Part shown: piece by piece, positions 24,641-34,779 of the stretch
How positions within the stretch are numbered: position 1 is the stretch's first letter
Layout of the letters: each line of letters begins with the position of its first letter
NCBI GenBank assembly: GCA_947561585.1
Contig: CANNZV010002606.1
Span: 1-64,000 of the forward strand
DNA from: Caprella mutica
Taxonomy: Eukaryota; Arthropoda; Malacostraca; Amphipoda; Caprellidae
Direction of reading: 5' to 3'
DNA length: 64,000 nt
The notes under the pieces: model-generated
Database searches by the model: none
Told to the model about the DNA's origin: nothing
What the model saw: only the letters and a program-made list of their open reading frames with translations
Program-made: the position numbers and the translations under genes

Positions 24641-25300
24641 GCCATGTTTCAGCTAAGGAGTTTGTGTGTTTTTTTTTATCATCATTGTTTGTAAGTGATA
24701 GGTAACTATAGCTATATGATGTGATATATTTATTTATCCGAACGGATCCTAATTAAGATGTGTAATGTTTCTGCAAGTTACTTTTGACTTTTTAAATTTT
24801 GGTGCTGGTGAAGGTTTGCATTGGGGTGATCTGTTATTTGATTATGATACGAGTTTCACACACCCGGCTCGGTGATTGCCCTATTAGATCAATGGTGCCA
24901 TTTAGGAACGCTGGTACTGAAGTGGTACATAGCTTACATTCACTTGGTAATGTCCAGCAAGTACGAAAGTGGTTAACCTGTGTTTTCCAGCACTGGGAGT
25001 CTTCCCATATTGGATTACAGGGTCTCTAGCCTTATGCATATGGGTGTGAATAACCTCCTCTATCGTTATTTGTCAAAGAGTAGAAAATCCTGTGCATTCC
25101 TATTCATTGTATGGGCCAAACACAAACAGTTTAATCTAAGTAGCTATATCTAAAGATATTGCTATTTTTTTTTTGGTGTCTGTAATTAATTGGAATTTTC
25201 TTAGCGAGATGTCACCACCAACAATTCCCCTGAAGTATTCAGACTCTGTTCCTCTTGATGGTCTGTGAGGAAGAGAGCTATCTGCTATGCCCCTTTCACA
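24641..25300. other. Spacer between repeats X and Y
   Basis: A stretch with slightly higher GC at 24.8-25.1 kb gives an ORF (24799-25029, plus) without recognisable domains or neighbouring exons. I see no supported gene. Confidence 0.4.
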
Positions 25301-25309
25301 CGCACAACG

Positions 25310-25660
25310 GAGACAACTTTTTGGTTGTCCCGGACGCAGTTTTGGGCGAGAAGTTGTTAGTGCCATGAGTTGAGATGTCAATAAATGGAGGTAATTATTA
25401 TTGGCTTTTTATCAGTAACAATTAACTACTGTGTTATTAAATATTGATTTGTATTTTAAAATATAAGAAATATCATTATTTTTTCTGAATTTTTGTCTTT
25501 GATGTCTGAAATTCATTCAAATATTTTATTTTTCAGATCACTTCTTCAATCAATGAGGGATTAGTAAAGATCATTCATTCTCTGGAGTGCAGTCATTAGT
25601 GTTTGTCGGCCCCCTCTCTTTACATGTTGGAAGTCTATGCTCCGTTGATGGTTTGATCGG
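25310..25660. repeat. Repeat Y, first copy
   Basis: Aligns by eye with 44655-44970. Shared landmarks in order: TTGGGCGAGAAGTT, AGTGCCA, a long T-rich tract, TTTTTCAG, CTCTTCAA or CTTCTTCAA, TGCAGTCA, and CCCTCTCTT or CCTTCTCTT. With repeat X and the minus-strand gene downstream it makes a repeated genomic unit. Confidence 0.7.
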
Positions 25661-25980
25661 AAGGGCCTAAGTCTAAAGACTATTTAGCTATTAAAAAATC
25701 TGCAGCATCAGGGAAATAACATTTTTGTTGTGGTCTGTAAAATAATATCATTATATCTACATCTGATTTCCATCAAAAATTGTTTTTTTTTACGAAATGC
25801 ACCCGAGTCATGTAATGTTTTAGCAAATGAGAATTAAAATATGTAGCTAAATCCAGATCTAAAGTTAAAAATCTCTAAATTGCAAAACTGCTGTTTTTTT
25901 TCTTTTATTAAATGAATTTATATAACCTTCTTCTTTGGTAAATTTGAAGATTAACTGCCAGTGTCCAAATGTATGTATAC

Positions 25981-26470
25981 TAGGGATGGGACGATACCAG
26001 AAATTTTGCCGATACTTAAAAAGAAATGTCAATTCTTAATTTTTGATACTTGAGTTAAGTATCAATTAATATTGTAAGTTAATGAAGTTCTAACTCAAAA
26101 CTAACACAGTAATGCTTTTTCAATGAAGTATAAAAATTGATTTACATATTCCACATTAATTGAAATAAATAACTTCTGATTTGTGTTATCCTGTGGTACT
26201 TGTAATAAATAGATGCGAAATTGGTCAACAGTAGTTAAATAATTGATCTTTAATTTTAGTCAAACTCAAATCTATTTGTAGATTCCGTATATACTTTAAA
26301 TGTTTTATGATCATGCAAGTCTAAATAAATAAAAAGTATACATGGAACTCTAGAAGGTCAATTATTAGAGCACTTTGAATTATTTTTCATTTATGACTAG
26401 AATATGTGAATGAAATTTGAAATCTTATCGGTAGATACTTTTCATTATATGCCGATACTTAGGGCATCAC
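25981..26470. mobile_element. Truncated copy of the TAGGGATGGGAC hAT MITE
   Basis: Begins TAGGGATGGGACGATACC and continues with sequence homologous (inverted) to the element at 18259-18996. The far terminus is missing: homology stops near GCCGATACTTAGGGC, so about 60-70 bp and the second terminal repeat are lost. Internal divergence shows it is older than the intact copy. Confidence 0.8.
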
Positions 26471-27139
26471 CTTGTGTTCTTAAAAGTTTGAATTACATTT
26501 GGTAAAAGTATCATCTTCTGTGTTATAGCTAACTATGATAATATTTCAAGTCTCTTAAATAAATGTGTGCTGAAGAGACTCGTACCGTTATAGCTACTAG
26601 TAGCATTTATAAAGTATGGCAAGTTACAGAAATCACTGGGAGTTTAGAACTATTGACGAGGTTATTTAATGTTACAGCAGAACTTTAATAAAGAAAAAGT
26701 AGCTATTGGAAAAGCCTTTACTAAAAGACTGCTTCACAAAGTTTTTCTATTCAAAAAATGTTATAATTTATTATAACAGTAATGTACTTTTGAGTTTATT
26801 ACTCTAGTAAATTTGGAAATGTGAAAAATAAGACAAAATATTACTCATTTCATTTTATTAACTCTTCTAGGTTGAAGAGTCTTCTAAGTCTTCGTAGAGA
26901 CCGAGACGAGGAGTCTTCGTCTCAAATGTGGTGGCATCTGTAAAGTGCCAATTTTAATTATTATTTGGATTAACATTTATTAACTTTGATAAATGTTGCA
27001 CAGACAATGGTCTAGTTAGAAACTACAAGGTTAATATCAAGCTAAAAAATCTATCAAAGTGGACTATTGTTGCATGTAATGTTAAAATTATTGTGAATAA
27101 AATAAGAATTTAAACTTGCTAAATAATGATATAGTGCAA
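26471..27139. other. 3' flank of the octapeptide-repeat gene
   Basis: AT-rich with no ORF of interest. It should contain the 3' untranslated region of the minus-strand gene that stops at 27142-27140. Several TAGCTA motifs occur here. Confidence 0.5.
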
Positions 27140-30100
27140 CTATTTCTCACCAGGAGACCTTGCCCGCGTCTCTGCTCGACGTAGCTCTGGCGTCTCTGCT
27201 CGACGTAGCTCTGGCGTCTCTGCTCGACGTAGCTCTGGCGTCTCTGCTCGACGTAGCTCTGGCGTCTCTGCTCGACGTAGCTCTGGCGTCTCTGCTCGAC
27301 GTAGCTCTGGCGTCTCTGCTCGACGTAGCTCTGGCGTCTCTGCTCGACGTAGCTCTGGCGTCTCTGCTCGACGTAGCTCTGGCGTCTCTGCTCGACGTAG
27401 CTCTGGCGCCTCTGCTCGACGTAGCTCTGGCGTCTCTGCTCGACGTAGCTCTGGCGTCTCTGCTCGACGTAGCTCTGGCGCCTCTGCTCGACGTAGCTCT
27501 GGCGCCTCTGCTCGACGTAGCTCTGGCGTCTCTGCTCGACGTAGCTCTGGCGTCTCTGCTCGACGTAGCTCTGGCGCCTCTGCTCGACGTAGCTCTGGCG
27601 CCTCTGCTTGTGGTCCTGGAAGTAACAAAGAAAGATTTTATTTATTGTACATAACTTCATATAAATAATTGATAGTAGCTAATTAGGATAGGAAACTTAC
27701 GACTTTCTTCTAAATTATAGAACACCCCCCTTGTGGGAGCAGCCGGGTCCACCTCCGCCAGAGTTCCAGCCGCCACTATTGGAGGAGCCTCATCCGCAAT
27801 CCGGCAAATCCCGAGAGGCTTCTCGGGCCAGATTGCGGATATGTGGGGCATTTTCTGCTCTTCACCCCCACCTTCTGATTTAGAGCGCTTGAGCCTTGAA
27901 AATAAGTAGTAGTTAACACAAGAATACATAGTATTTTATGGAATATTTTAACAAATAACTACTCATCTTACCATCCAGCTACGTAGAACTTTATATTTTG
28001 CAGTTCTATCTCTTTCATTAGGTTGGGTAATTGCCTTTTCACCGGTCTTAAATGCCCTTTGGGTTTCTGCAATGTACAATACCATTAGTATGGGTACAAT
28101 AATTACTATAGAATATTAACATTTTAAAATGACTTACGGCCAAGATCGAGTCTTCTACAAATAGTTCTCCTAAAGAGATGGAGGAGAACTCGATTTGTCG
28201 ATCGAACCCTTGGACTGTCAAATTTGCCACCAGGCTTCTTTTCCCGGTGGCACTTGACAGTCCAAGGCTTGGGCATTGGGCATCTCTCCTGTGATGGCCG
28301 TCACAGAAGAGATGCCCGCAGTTTTGTTCCAGGGTGACTCTATGAAGCTGGATGTTTGTCTGCAAGGGTAAAAGTTATGGATAATTTTCGGAATATATTA
28401 TAGCTATGTGAATCATGATTAGGTAAATTATTTACCTTGAAAAAGAAGGACTTCAGGGACGCCGTATCTGGGTCGAAGTCTGCAATTTTTGTTTCTGCTC
28501 CCACTGCGGCTCCATCAATAGGCAGCAGACAATGTCTACTCGAGACTATTTTGACTCCTTTGTGAAAAGGAAACATGTTAAATAAATTTATTTAACAATT
28601 TAAAACTAATATAGTTACCCAATAATATATTTACTTACCATGGAGGTTGCCCATCATCCTCACAGCCTCAAATACAATGAACTGACGTCCAATGTACTTG
28701 AGGCTGAAAGAAGGGCAGAGCCTCTTACTCTCCTCCGTTGTGGAGGTGATGATAACAAAATCCTCTCCTGTACGGAGCTCTCTGTTAAAAGATAAGATTT
28801 GTTTAAAATTTTTATATTCTATATTGAAAAGCTATTATCATCCAAGAGTGTAGCTAAAAACTATATACTTACCTAAACAGAAATAATCTGTCGTAAATCG
28901 AGGGATTAACTTTTGTCCCCTTTTGGAAGTTAAGCAATTTCTCCTTCACATTCCTTTTCACTCTTAGTAGAATGGCCTAAAGAAGATTAGACATTAGAAA
29001 TCCACGAGTATGGTAACTGTAACACCTAACTGTATGTTAAACTTACTTCTATGTAAGAATCCATTTGTACGGCCATAACTCCCAATGAAGAGAGAGTTAT
29101 GGCCGTACCCTCTTTCTTCAAAAGCCGAAGACCTTGGGCATATTGGTGCTCTTCCAGCAATTCTTCTATGGTGGTGGTGAGGTCATCATCCATCTGAAAT
29201 AATAAACTTTTAATAATATTTGGGTATTAAAGTATACCGTAGCAACTAGAAATTCTTACAATGTTTAAGTAACAATTTAAGATTATAGACTACTAATCTA
29301 GGCTATTTGAAACAAATTCATTTGAATGATGTGCTAAAGAAAATTTAATAGTTTTTTAATAGAATCTTAAGTTCCTAAGAATTCTATTTCTAAAAATTAA
29401 ACTTTCCCAAAGTAAATATACTTTACTGTACTCTCGCATGATTTTTTTTTTGGAGAGTAAATTTTTAATTCCTTGCTTACTCTATTCAGAGTCTACTAGA
29501 GTAATTAACGGTAACAGACACCTAATGTTCCCTGTCTCTGTAGTAATTCAGTTACACTTTAAAAATTAAAAATAGCGGAGAGAGTTCGAAATGATTCATT
29601 CGCACTATCTATAAATTAATTCTATTAAATTAAAACTTTATGCAGTAGTTATTAAAATTTTAAAGCAATGCAGTGAAACTACAATTTTTAAAGTTCTTTT
29701 AGCTTGTCAAGGTTTTGAAGGTAATAGCTACTATTTAGCAAGTTTGAGTGTGATTCGAACAATTCTAATTATCACCGCAAAGAATATGCTAAAATAGAAT
29801 TCACGATCTGCGTTACCATGTCAAAAATACTTACTTATTTTTCAGGATTTAATACTTTAGTCCTAATATCAAAAAGAGAAAAGTATTTTGACATGGTAAC
29901 GCAGAGCAAGAAATTTAATTTAGCACATTCTTTGCGGTGATAATTAGAATTGTTTGAATCACACTAACCTGCTAGATAGTAGCTATTACCTTCAATAACT
30001 TTGACACAAGCCACAAAGAACGTTAAAATTTGTAGTTTCAGTGCATTGCTTTAAAATTTTAATATCAATTGCATCTAGTTTTAATTTAATAGAATTAGTT

Positions 30101-30445
30101 TAATAAAAGTGCAAATGAATCATTTCGGACTAGCTGTTCCAAGTTTTAAAATTGTAACCAAAATAATACAAAGAGAAAAGTGAATATTAGGTGTCAGTTA
30201 CCGTAATTAACTGTGGTAGACTCTGAATAGAGTAGGCAAGTTAAAATATGTAAATAAAATTAATAGTTTATTGATAAAGAGAAGACTTATTCTAGAATTA
30301 ATTAAACTTATATAGACTATTCTTATACTTGGCGGCGCTATTGCCTTTAATTGTATTGAAATCCTAATGTACTTACGGTGGTAGAAGGCAATAAGGTGGA
30401 TTCAGAAGACTGCTGGTTGATGCTGGTGAAGTGCTCTGCTGACAT
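27140..30445 (-). CDS. Nine-exon gene of unknown function with C-terminal octapeptide repeats
   Basis: I assembled this from splice signals; no family is recognised. Coding exons, in order: 30445-30377, 29193-29047, 28976-28873, 28781-28639, 28557-28436, 28359-28138, 28066-27972, 27894-27701, 27615-27140. Every intron is GT-AG (mostly GTAAGT), all phases agree, and the total is 524 codons with stop (523 residues). Residues 24-120 are charged and helical. Exon 6 has a possible zinc site, C-x4-C-x2-HH-x5-C. Exon 8 encodes an acidic/Pro linker. Exon 9 gives about 18 copies of E(A/T)PELRRA and ends ETRARSPGEK. Splice phase picks this frame over the RRQSYVEQ frame. Several exons are built of perfect hairpins, described separately. 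The last exons have a paralogue at 45940-46560. A foldback element fills intron 1. Cellular role unknown; a nucleic-acid-binding role is only a guess from the Cys/His cluster and basic repeats. Confidence 0.7.
27165..27612. repeat. 24-bp coding minisatellite
   Basis: About 18.5 copies of a 24-bp unit (plus strand GTCTCTGCTCGACGTAGCTC and TGGC, with C/T variation at one site). It lies wholly in the last exon of the minus-strand gene, where it encodes E(A/T)PELRRA. The only common variant position switches Ala and Thr. Near-identity of units shows recent homogenisation. Confidence 0.95.
27792..27840. other. Hairpin in exon 8 of the octapeptide-repeat gene
   Basis: ATCCGCAATC (27792-27801) pairs perfectly with GATTGCGGAT (27831-27840). 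Inside it CCCGAGA (27810-27816) pairs with TCTCGGG (27821-27827) around a 4-base loop. It is wholly coding. Confidence 0.85.
28144..28317. other. Three consecutive hairpins filling exon 6
   Basis: Hairpin 1: GATCGA, CAAAT and AGTTCTCCT (28144-28171) pair with AGGAGAACT, ATTTG and TCGATC (28182-28203). Hairpin 2: CCTTGGACTGTCAA (28208-28221) pairs with TTGACAGTCCAAGG (28254-28267), and GCCACC with GGTGGC inside. Hairpin 3: GGGCATCTCT (28278-28287) pairs with AGAGATGCCC (28308-28317), and CTGTGA with TCACAG around a 6-base loop. They cover about 174 of the exon's 222 bases. Confidence 0.85.
29067..29108. other. Hairpin in exon 2 of the octapeptide-repeat gene
   Basis: GTACGGCCATAACTC (29067-29081) is the exact reverse complement of GAGTTATGGCCGTAC (29094-29108), with a 12-base loop. 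Both arms are coding and read in different frames. Confidence 0.9.
29456..30245. mobile_element. Foldback (long inverted-repeat) element in intron 1
   Basis: Arms of about 390 bp face each other. The left starts near TGCTTACTCTATTCAGAGTC and the right ends GACTCTGAATAGAGTAGGCA. Inner arms include TTACCATGTCAAAATAC and its inverse, CATTCTTTGCGGTGATAATT and its inverse. The loop is short, near 29850. There is no ORF. It lies in the intron between coding exons 1 and 2 of the minus-strand gene. No clean target duplication could be defined. Confidence 0.8.
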
Positions 30446-30452
30446 CGATATA

Positions 30453-31590
30453 CTGAATTGAATGTACATTTGGAACTAACATTACTTTCGGTAGCCGTAG
30501 AACATCCATATTTTCGTAACTAGTTCCTATTTTACTTCTCATATATCTGAAAGAAGAGCGTCGTTGCTTTAAATTATATTTATTCATTAATTAATTAAAA
30601 GGAGATTTATTCATTAGTTATATTAAAACTTTCTGGAGGTATTGAAAATGTTCATATTTTTTGTCGTAACTTAATTTACAGTAATAGATAAAAAATTTCT
30701 CATATAAATCTTTGTCGATATATATTTATTAAATCTATATTTGGAAGAATCGTAGGACTTGTTGCGCATACATCAGTACGAAGAAATAAAAACAGATTAA
30801 TCATGAAACTCATTGCAATTTATTCTGCTAAAGCTGTTTATATACACTTATTTTATTCGCAAAGATGGAGAAAAAAGATTAGTGGCAAGAGAATTTTTCG
30901 TTTCTGATATTTAAGATATTAGAGTACATATATTGCAGCTTTATATAGCATTGCGGTGTAAGGTTATTTGTTGTGAGTTTTGTACTGATTTTTTTTTCAA
31001 AGATATTTAATTTTTACAGCCTGAAAAGAGAATAGTCTTCTTATATTCATTAATTGATTACGTGTAAATTAATTATCCCATAGAAGATGAGGATATCAGT
31101 TTTGTGTATTCATGACGTATTTTAAATTTAATAATAGTTGAAGCAATCATTTAGGAACTGATGTTCACTGTTAAAATATTCTCTTATTACTTGTGCTCAA
31201 TATTTCCATTCTTTTACTTGGTTGATAGAAATAGAAATGAATTTAATATAGTATGCTTAAGGTGGTACTGATCAATCGATATCTTTTCTAGAGAAACTTT
31301 TCGAAATCTATTGTTGGGTTAGATTTATATAATTTTTTGGGTGTTTGTCAAATGCCCGAACAATATAAGCGATCGATCGTATAAAAATTACGAACAAATA
31401 CTGATATGGATATAACTAAATGAAAACAAATATATAGTTATTATCTATTTTATTATGCGAAAATAATGTGTATAATACGGCATTATATTTGATTTTAATA
31501 ATCTAAGTGTTATTTTATCTTATATATTATCAAAAATATATGTTATTGAAAATTTAATATAATAAATATTATATTAATTTCAGAAATTCA
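30453..31590. other. 5' flank of the octapeptide-repeat gene
   Basis: AT-rich DNA that should contain the promoter and any 5' untranslated exon of the minus-strand gene. A splice-like TTCAATTCAG precedes the first coding exon at 30452, so an upstream non-coding exon probably exists, but I cannot place it. Confidence 0.4.
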
Positions 31591-34090
31591 AATTCTGAAA
31601 AATCAGTCTCAGAAAACTAAAAATTAATCTGAAAACTTAATATTTTCGAAAAACATAAAAAAATCAAAATTTTCAAAAAAATCAGACATCTTGAAAAATT
31701 CGAAAATACTCAAAAATTGATAAAAAAAATTAACAATTAAAAAAAACTGAAAATTTCCAAAAAACTCCAAAACTTGAAAAAACTCCAGAATTCAAAAAAC
31801 TCAATAAATTCCAACTACTCAAATATATTCGAAAAAATTGAAAAAACAAGAAAAAAACTTAGCATCTTCATGAAAAACAACAAATGTCGTCATCAAAAAA
31901 AAAAAAAAGTTGTCACTAATAGAAACAAGACAAATGTAAATAATTATATGAATGTACAACACACACACAGCACAGCGTGACAGCCAACACACATGATGTA
32001 TATATATATATATATATATATTGGGGAAATGAAACAGCCATGAAATTATTTTATGCGTTATATTGTAATTACATGCGCAGAATGTTGAAGGTTATGTTTT
32101 TAATATGTTATCAAATTACTAGAAGTTGTATTATGTTGCAATATGTGTTGTTACATATTATTATATATGTAAGAAATATGCTATTATATATTTTATATAA
32201 TGTTTATTATAATAATTTCTAAAACTCTAATTTTTTCTGAAACATGAAATATTAAAAAACTCAAAATTTAAAAAAAACTCAAAATTTCCAAAAAAAAGAT
32301 CTTGGAAAAACTCAAAAAACGCAAAATTTCCAAAAAACTTGAAAATTTAAAAAAAACTTAAAATTTCCAAAAAACTCAAAAATTTCCAACATGAAATATT
32401 TAAAGAAAATCAAAAAACTTGAAAATTCAAAAAAACTCAAAAATCTCAAAAATTTCCAAAAAACTAAATTTCTAAAAAATTAAAAAAAAACTCAAAATTC
32501 AAAACAACCTTCAAAATTTCCAAAAGAACTCAGAAAAACTCAAAAAATTTGGAAAAGCTCAAAAAACTCAAAATTCACAAAAAAAACTTAAAATTTTCAA
32601 AAAACTCAAAATTTCTAAAAAACTCAAAATATCCAAAAAACTTTATAAATTAAGAAAATCCAAAGAAACGAAAAAATATCAGAATTTCCAAACAAATAAA
32701 AATTTTCAATAAACTCAAAATTTCCAAAAAACTAAAATTTCCAAAAACTCTAAAAATTCGAAATAACTTCAAAATTTTCAAAAAACTTGGAAAAACTCAA
32801 ACAACCCAAAATTTTCAAGAAACTTAAAATTCAAAAAAACTCTAAATTTCCAACATGAAATATCTAAAGAAAATCAAAAATCTTAAAAACTCGAACAAAT
32901 CAAAAATCTTGAAAATTTCCAAAAAAACTTAGAAAAACTCAAAAAACTTGGAAAAACTCAAAATTTCTAAAAAACTTAAAATTTTCAAAAGACTACAAAT
33001 TTTCAAAAAACTCAAAATTTCCAAAAAACTCAAAATTTCCAAAAAAAACTCTAAATTAAAAATAACTTCAAAATTTCAAAATTAACGAAAAATTATGAAA
33101 CTGAAAGCAATGAAAAAATTGGAAAAAAAATCCAAAAAAATCTCAAAATTTCCAAAAAAATCGAAATTCTCAATAAACTCGAAATTTCCAAAAAACTTTA
33201 AAATTTCCAAAAAACTCTAAAAAATTCAAAATTTCAAAATAACTCAAAATTTCAAAAAAACTAAGAAATTCAAAAAAACTCAAAAATCACAAAAATTTCC
33301 AAAAAAACTGAAAATTTCCAAAAAACTAAAAATTCCCAAAAAACAAAAAATTTTCAAAAAACTTAGAAAAATTAAAAAAACTTGGAAAAACTCAAAAAAC
33401 TTAAAATTGCTAAAGAACTTAAAATTTCCAAAAAAAACTAAGAAAAACTCAAAAAATTGAAAAAACTCAAAATTTCCAAAAAACTTGAAATTTTCAAAAG
33501 ACTCAAAATTTCCAAAAAACTTAAAATTTTCAAAAAAACTCAAAATTTCCAAAAAACTCCATAAATCCAAATAGCTTCGAAATTAACGAAAAATTGAGAA
33601 ACTGAAAGAAAACAAATCTGAAAAAAATCAAAAATTCCAAAAAAAATAAAAAATAAATAAAATCACAAAAAATGTCAGAAAACTCAAAAATTCGAAAAAA
33701 CTTAAAAAACTTAAAAAAACTCAAAATAAAAAAAATAAGAACAACTCAATAAACTCAAAATTTCCAAAAAAAAACCTAAAATTTCCAAAAAACTTATAAA
33801 ATCGAAGAAAACTTGAAAATTTCATAATTTTCAAAAAACTGAAGAAAAAAATTCCAGAATAACAAATAAATCAAAAAAATTCAAAAAAATCAAAAATTCA
33901 AAAAAAATTAAAAACTTAAAAAACTGAAAATATCTTAAAAATTCAAAAAAATCAAAAATTCAAAAAAAAATTAAAAAACCCAAAAAACTGAAAATATCTC
34001 AAAAATTTAAAAAAGCTGCGAAAAACTCAATAAATTCAAACAACTCAAAAAATAAATGAAAAATTACAAAGAAAAAAAAAAAGAAAAATA
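31591..34090. repeat. A-rich degenerate satellite-like tract
   Basis: About 2.4 kb of plus-strand A-rich sequence made of endlessly varied CTCAAAATTTCCAAAAAA phrases, roughly 17-20 bases each. Strand asymmetry is extreme: T occurs mainly in short ATTT runs and G is rare. The Phe-rich minus-strand ORFs here are compositional. An internal non-repetitive island lies at about 31917-32220. Confidence 0.85.
31840..32044. repeat. First copy of a direct repeat flanking the A-rich tract
   Basis: Contains CTTAGCATC, AACAACAAATGTCGTCAT, TTGTCACTAATA, a CA run, AGCCAACACACATGATGTAT, a TA run and TTGGGGAAATGAAACAGCCA. The same landmarks, in the same order, occur at 34170-34396. The two copies bracket about 2.1 kb of A-rich sequence, a tandem duplication of the whole block. 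Confidence 0.85.
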
Positions 34091-34169
34091 AACACAACAA
34101 AAACAACTAAAGTTCCTCCGAAGGAGGAACTTAGCAACGTCATAAAAAACAACAAATGTTCCTCCGGAG

Positions 34170-34306
34170 GAGGAACTTAGCATCATCATAAAAAACAACA
34201 AATGTCGTCATAAAAAACAACAACCAAAAGTTGTCACTAATAAAAACAAGACAAATGTGAATAATTATACAACACACACATAATTACAACACACACAGAA
34301 TGTACA

Positions 34307-34338
<32 letters not shown>

Positions 34339-34396
34339 CACAGCCAACACACATGATGTATATATATAAATATATTGGGGAAATGAAACAGCCATG
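34170..34396. repeat. Second copy of the flanking direct repeat
   Basis: Same landmarks as 31840-32044, with a longer CA tract. Just upstream, at about 34110-34175, two short copies of GTTCCTCCG(A/G)AGGAGGAAC, each a perfect or near-perfect palindrome, precede it. Confidence 0.85.
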
Positions 34397-34735
34397 TTTC
34401 ATTTCCCAATGATCTGAAAATTGTAAAACGTTGTGTGTCGCGGGGTATGTGTGCAAATATCACACACACACACACACACACTCTTCTGTGCACGAGGAGT
34501 ACATAATGTACGCGCGCGTGCACAGGAGAGAGAGAGTCAGAAAGCGAGACAGCAAGAAAATGAGGAAAGCGAGGCAGCAAGAAAGAGAGGAATAAAGAAA
34601 GAGAGAGAAAAGAGAAAGCGAGAGAGCAAGCGAGCGAGAGAGAGAGAGAAAAGAGAGAAAAAAAAAAAAAAAAAAAAAAGAGAGAGAAGAGAGAGAGAGA
34701 GAAAAAAGAGAGAAAGAGGAAAAGGAATGGGTTGG
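34305..34735. repeat. Microsatellite cluster: (CA)n, (CA)n, (GA)n, poly-A
   Basis: (CA)n at about 34305-34335 and 34461-34481, a purine-only GA-rich run at about 34525-34735 with a homopolymer of about 24 A near 34656-34679. The long purine strand could form triplex DNA. ORFs of Arg/Glu/Lys or Ser/Leu through it are compositional. Confidence 0.9.
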
Positions 34736-34779
34736 GTGGGGGGGTGTGTGTTCTAGTAGCAAATTATCATCCGAATCGT

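Noticed and set aside
24799..25029. 76-codon plus-strand ORF
   Set aside because: No recognisable motif, no paired exons, and no match in the duplicated unit at 44-47 kb.
27088..27660. RRQSYVEQ repeat protein (minus strand) or ALASLLDV repeat protein (plus strand)
   Set aside because: Splice phase from exon 8 selects the E(A/T)PELRRA frame; the others are shadows of the 24-bp minisatellite.
33280..33724. Phe-rich minus-strand ORFs
   Set aside because: They arise from the complement of A-rich low-complexity DNA.
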